Source: an uncultured Oscillospiraceae bacterium (GTDB lineage: Bacteria > Bacillota > Clostridia > Oscillospirales > Oscillospiraceae). From it: 5,815 bases of DNA. This document shows positions 5,709 to 5,815 of the stretch, piece after piece. Location of the stretch: positions 1-5,815 of the forward strand of contig CAKUAM010000106.1 in the NCBI GenBank assembly GCA_934636305.1. The letters are read 5' to 3'. How positions within the stretch are numbered: position 1 is the first letter of the stretch; each line of letters begins with the position of its first letter. The position numbers and the translations under genes are program-made. Under the pieces are notes generated by a model, which saw only the letters and a list, made by a program, of their open reading frames with translations, was not told the DNA's origin and did not search any database.

Positions 5709-5815
5709 TCAGGCGTCCAGATAGGAGTCGGAGTACAGTTCGTTGTTCTTGAAGATGTCGCAGGACTTGATGGTCTCCATCAGGCGCAGGTCGTTCGGGT
5801 TGACGATGGCAGAGG
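5709..5815 (-). CDS. acsE: Methyl-THF:corrinoid iron-sulfur protein methyltransferase, C-terminal end (partial)
   Basis: The last 34 codons and the stop (5711-5709) are in the window; the gene continues past the right edge. The tail starts SAIVNPNDLRLMETI and ends with NNELYSDSYLDA. It lines up without gaps with the end of Moorella AcsE as I remember it: AIADACDEALIETA, then NQTVYCDSFV. The shared positions are Ala-Ile, Asp, Leu, Glu-Thr, Asn, Tyr and Asp-Ser. AcsE is a soluble TIM-barrel pterin-binding enzyme that transfers the methyl group of methyl-THF to the cobalt of the corrinoid protein, which then feeds AcsB. Gene order acsE-acsB is also found in acetogens such as C. ljungdahlii. With so few residues a related pterin-dependent methyltransferase cannot be excluded. 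Confidence 0.72.
   Translation of the reverse strand, partial: SAIVNPNDLRLMETIKSCDIFKNNELYSDSYLDA

Noticed and set aside
1..5815. Search for CRISPR arrays, insertion sequences, tRNA or rRNA genes
   Set aside because: I saw no spaced direct repeats, transposase-like frames, terminal inverted repeats or RNA gene signatures; coding genes and short gaps account for the window.

Overview
The window reads as an anaerobic, moderately high-GC member of the Bacillota (class Clostridia; an Oscillospirales-like gut bacterium is my guess) that carries the Wood-Ljungdahl (reductive acetyl-CoA) pathway. The grounds are unmistakable acetyl-CoA synthase (AcsB), a stand-alone methenyl-THF cyclohydrolase (FchA) next to FolD, strong AGGAGG-type ribosome binding sites, and DUF1576 and DUF2007-type proteins typical of Clostridia. 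The species cannot be fixed from the sequence alone.

Layout: bases 1-78 are the last codons of a formate-THF ligase (fhs). A perfect 28-bp palindrome follows, then fchA (163-783) and folD (801-1679), all on the + strand. A strong intrinsic terminator (1696-1723) closes this group. The ribosome binding site of the next gene touches its T-tract. That gene encodes a multispanning DUF1576 membrane protein (1742-3091, TTG start), followed by a small zinc-ribbon/DUF2007 protein (3116-3433). A symmetrical hairpin with A and T tails (3441-3473) separates these genes from the convergent - strand genes acsB (3480-5615) and the 3' end of a gene that best fits acsE (5709-5815). A hairpin without a T-tract lies in the acsE-acsB gap.

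Together the genes cover most of the carbon path. Fhs makes formyl-THF, FchA makes methenyl-THF and FolD makes methylene-THF. Methylene-THF reductase is not in the window. AcsE moves the methyl group to the corrinoid iron-sulfur protein, and AcsB joins methyl, CO and CoA into acetyl-CoA. The point most worth checking is that this FolD appears to lack two residues needed for cyclohydrolase activity, which would make its neighbour FchA essential. The DUF1576/DUF2007 pair between the two pathway blocks has no known role. The membrane protein is visibly a tandem duplication.
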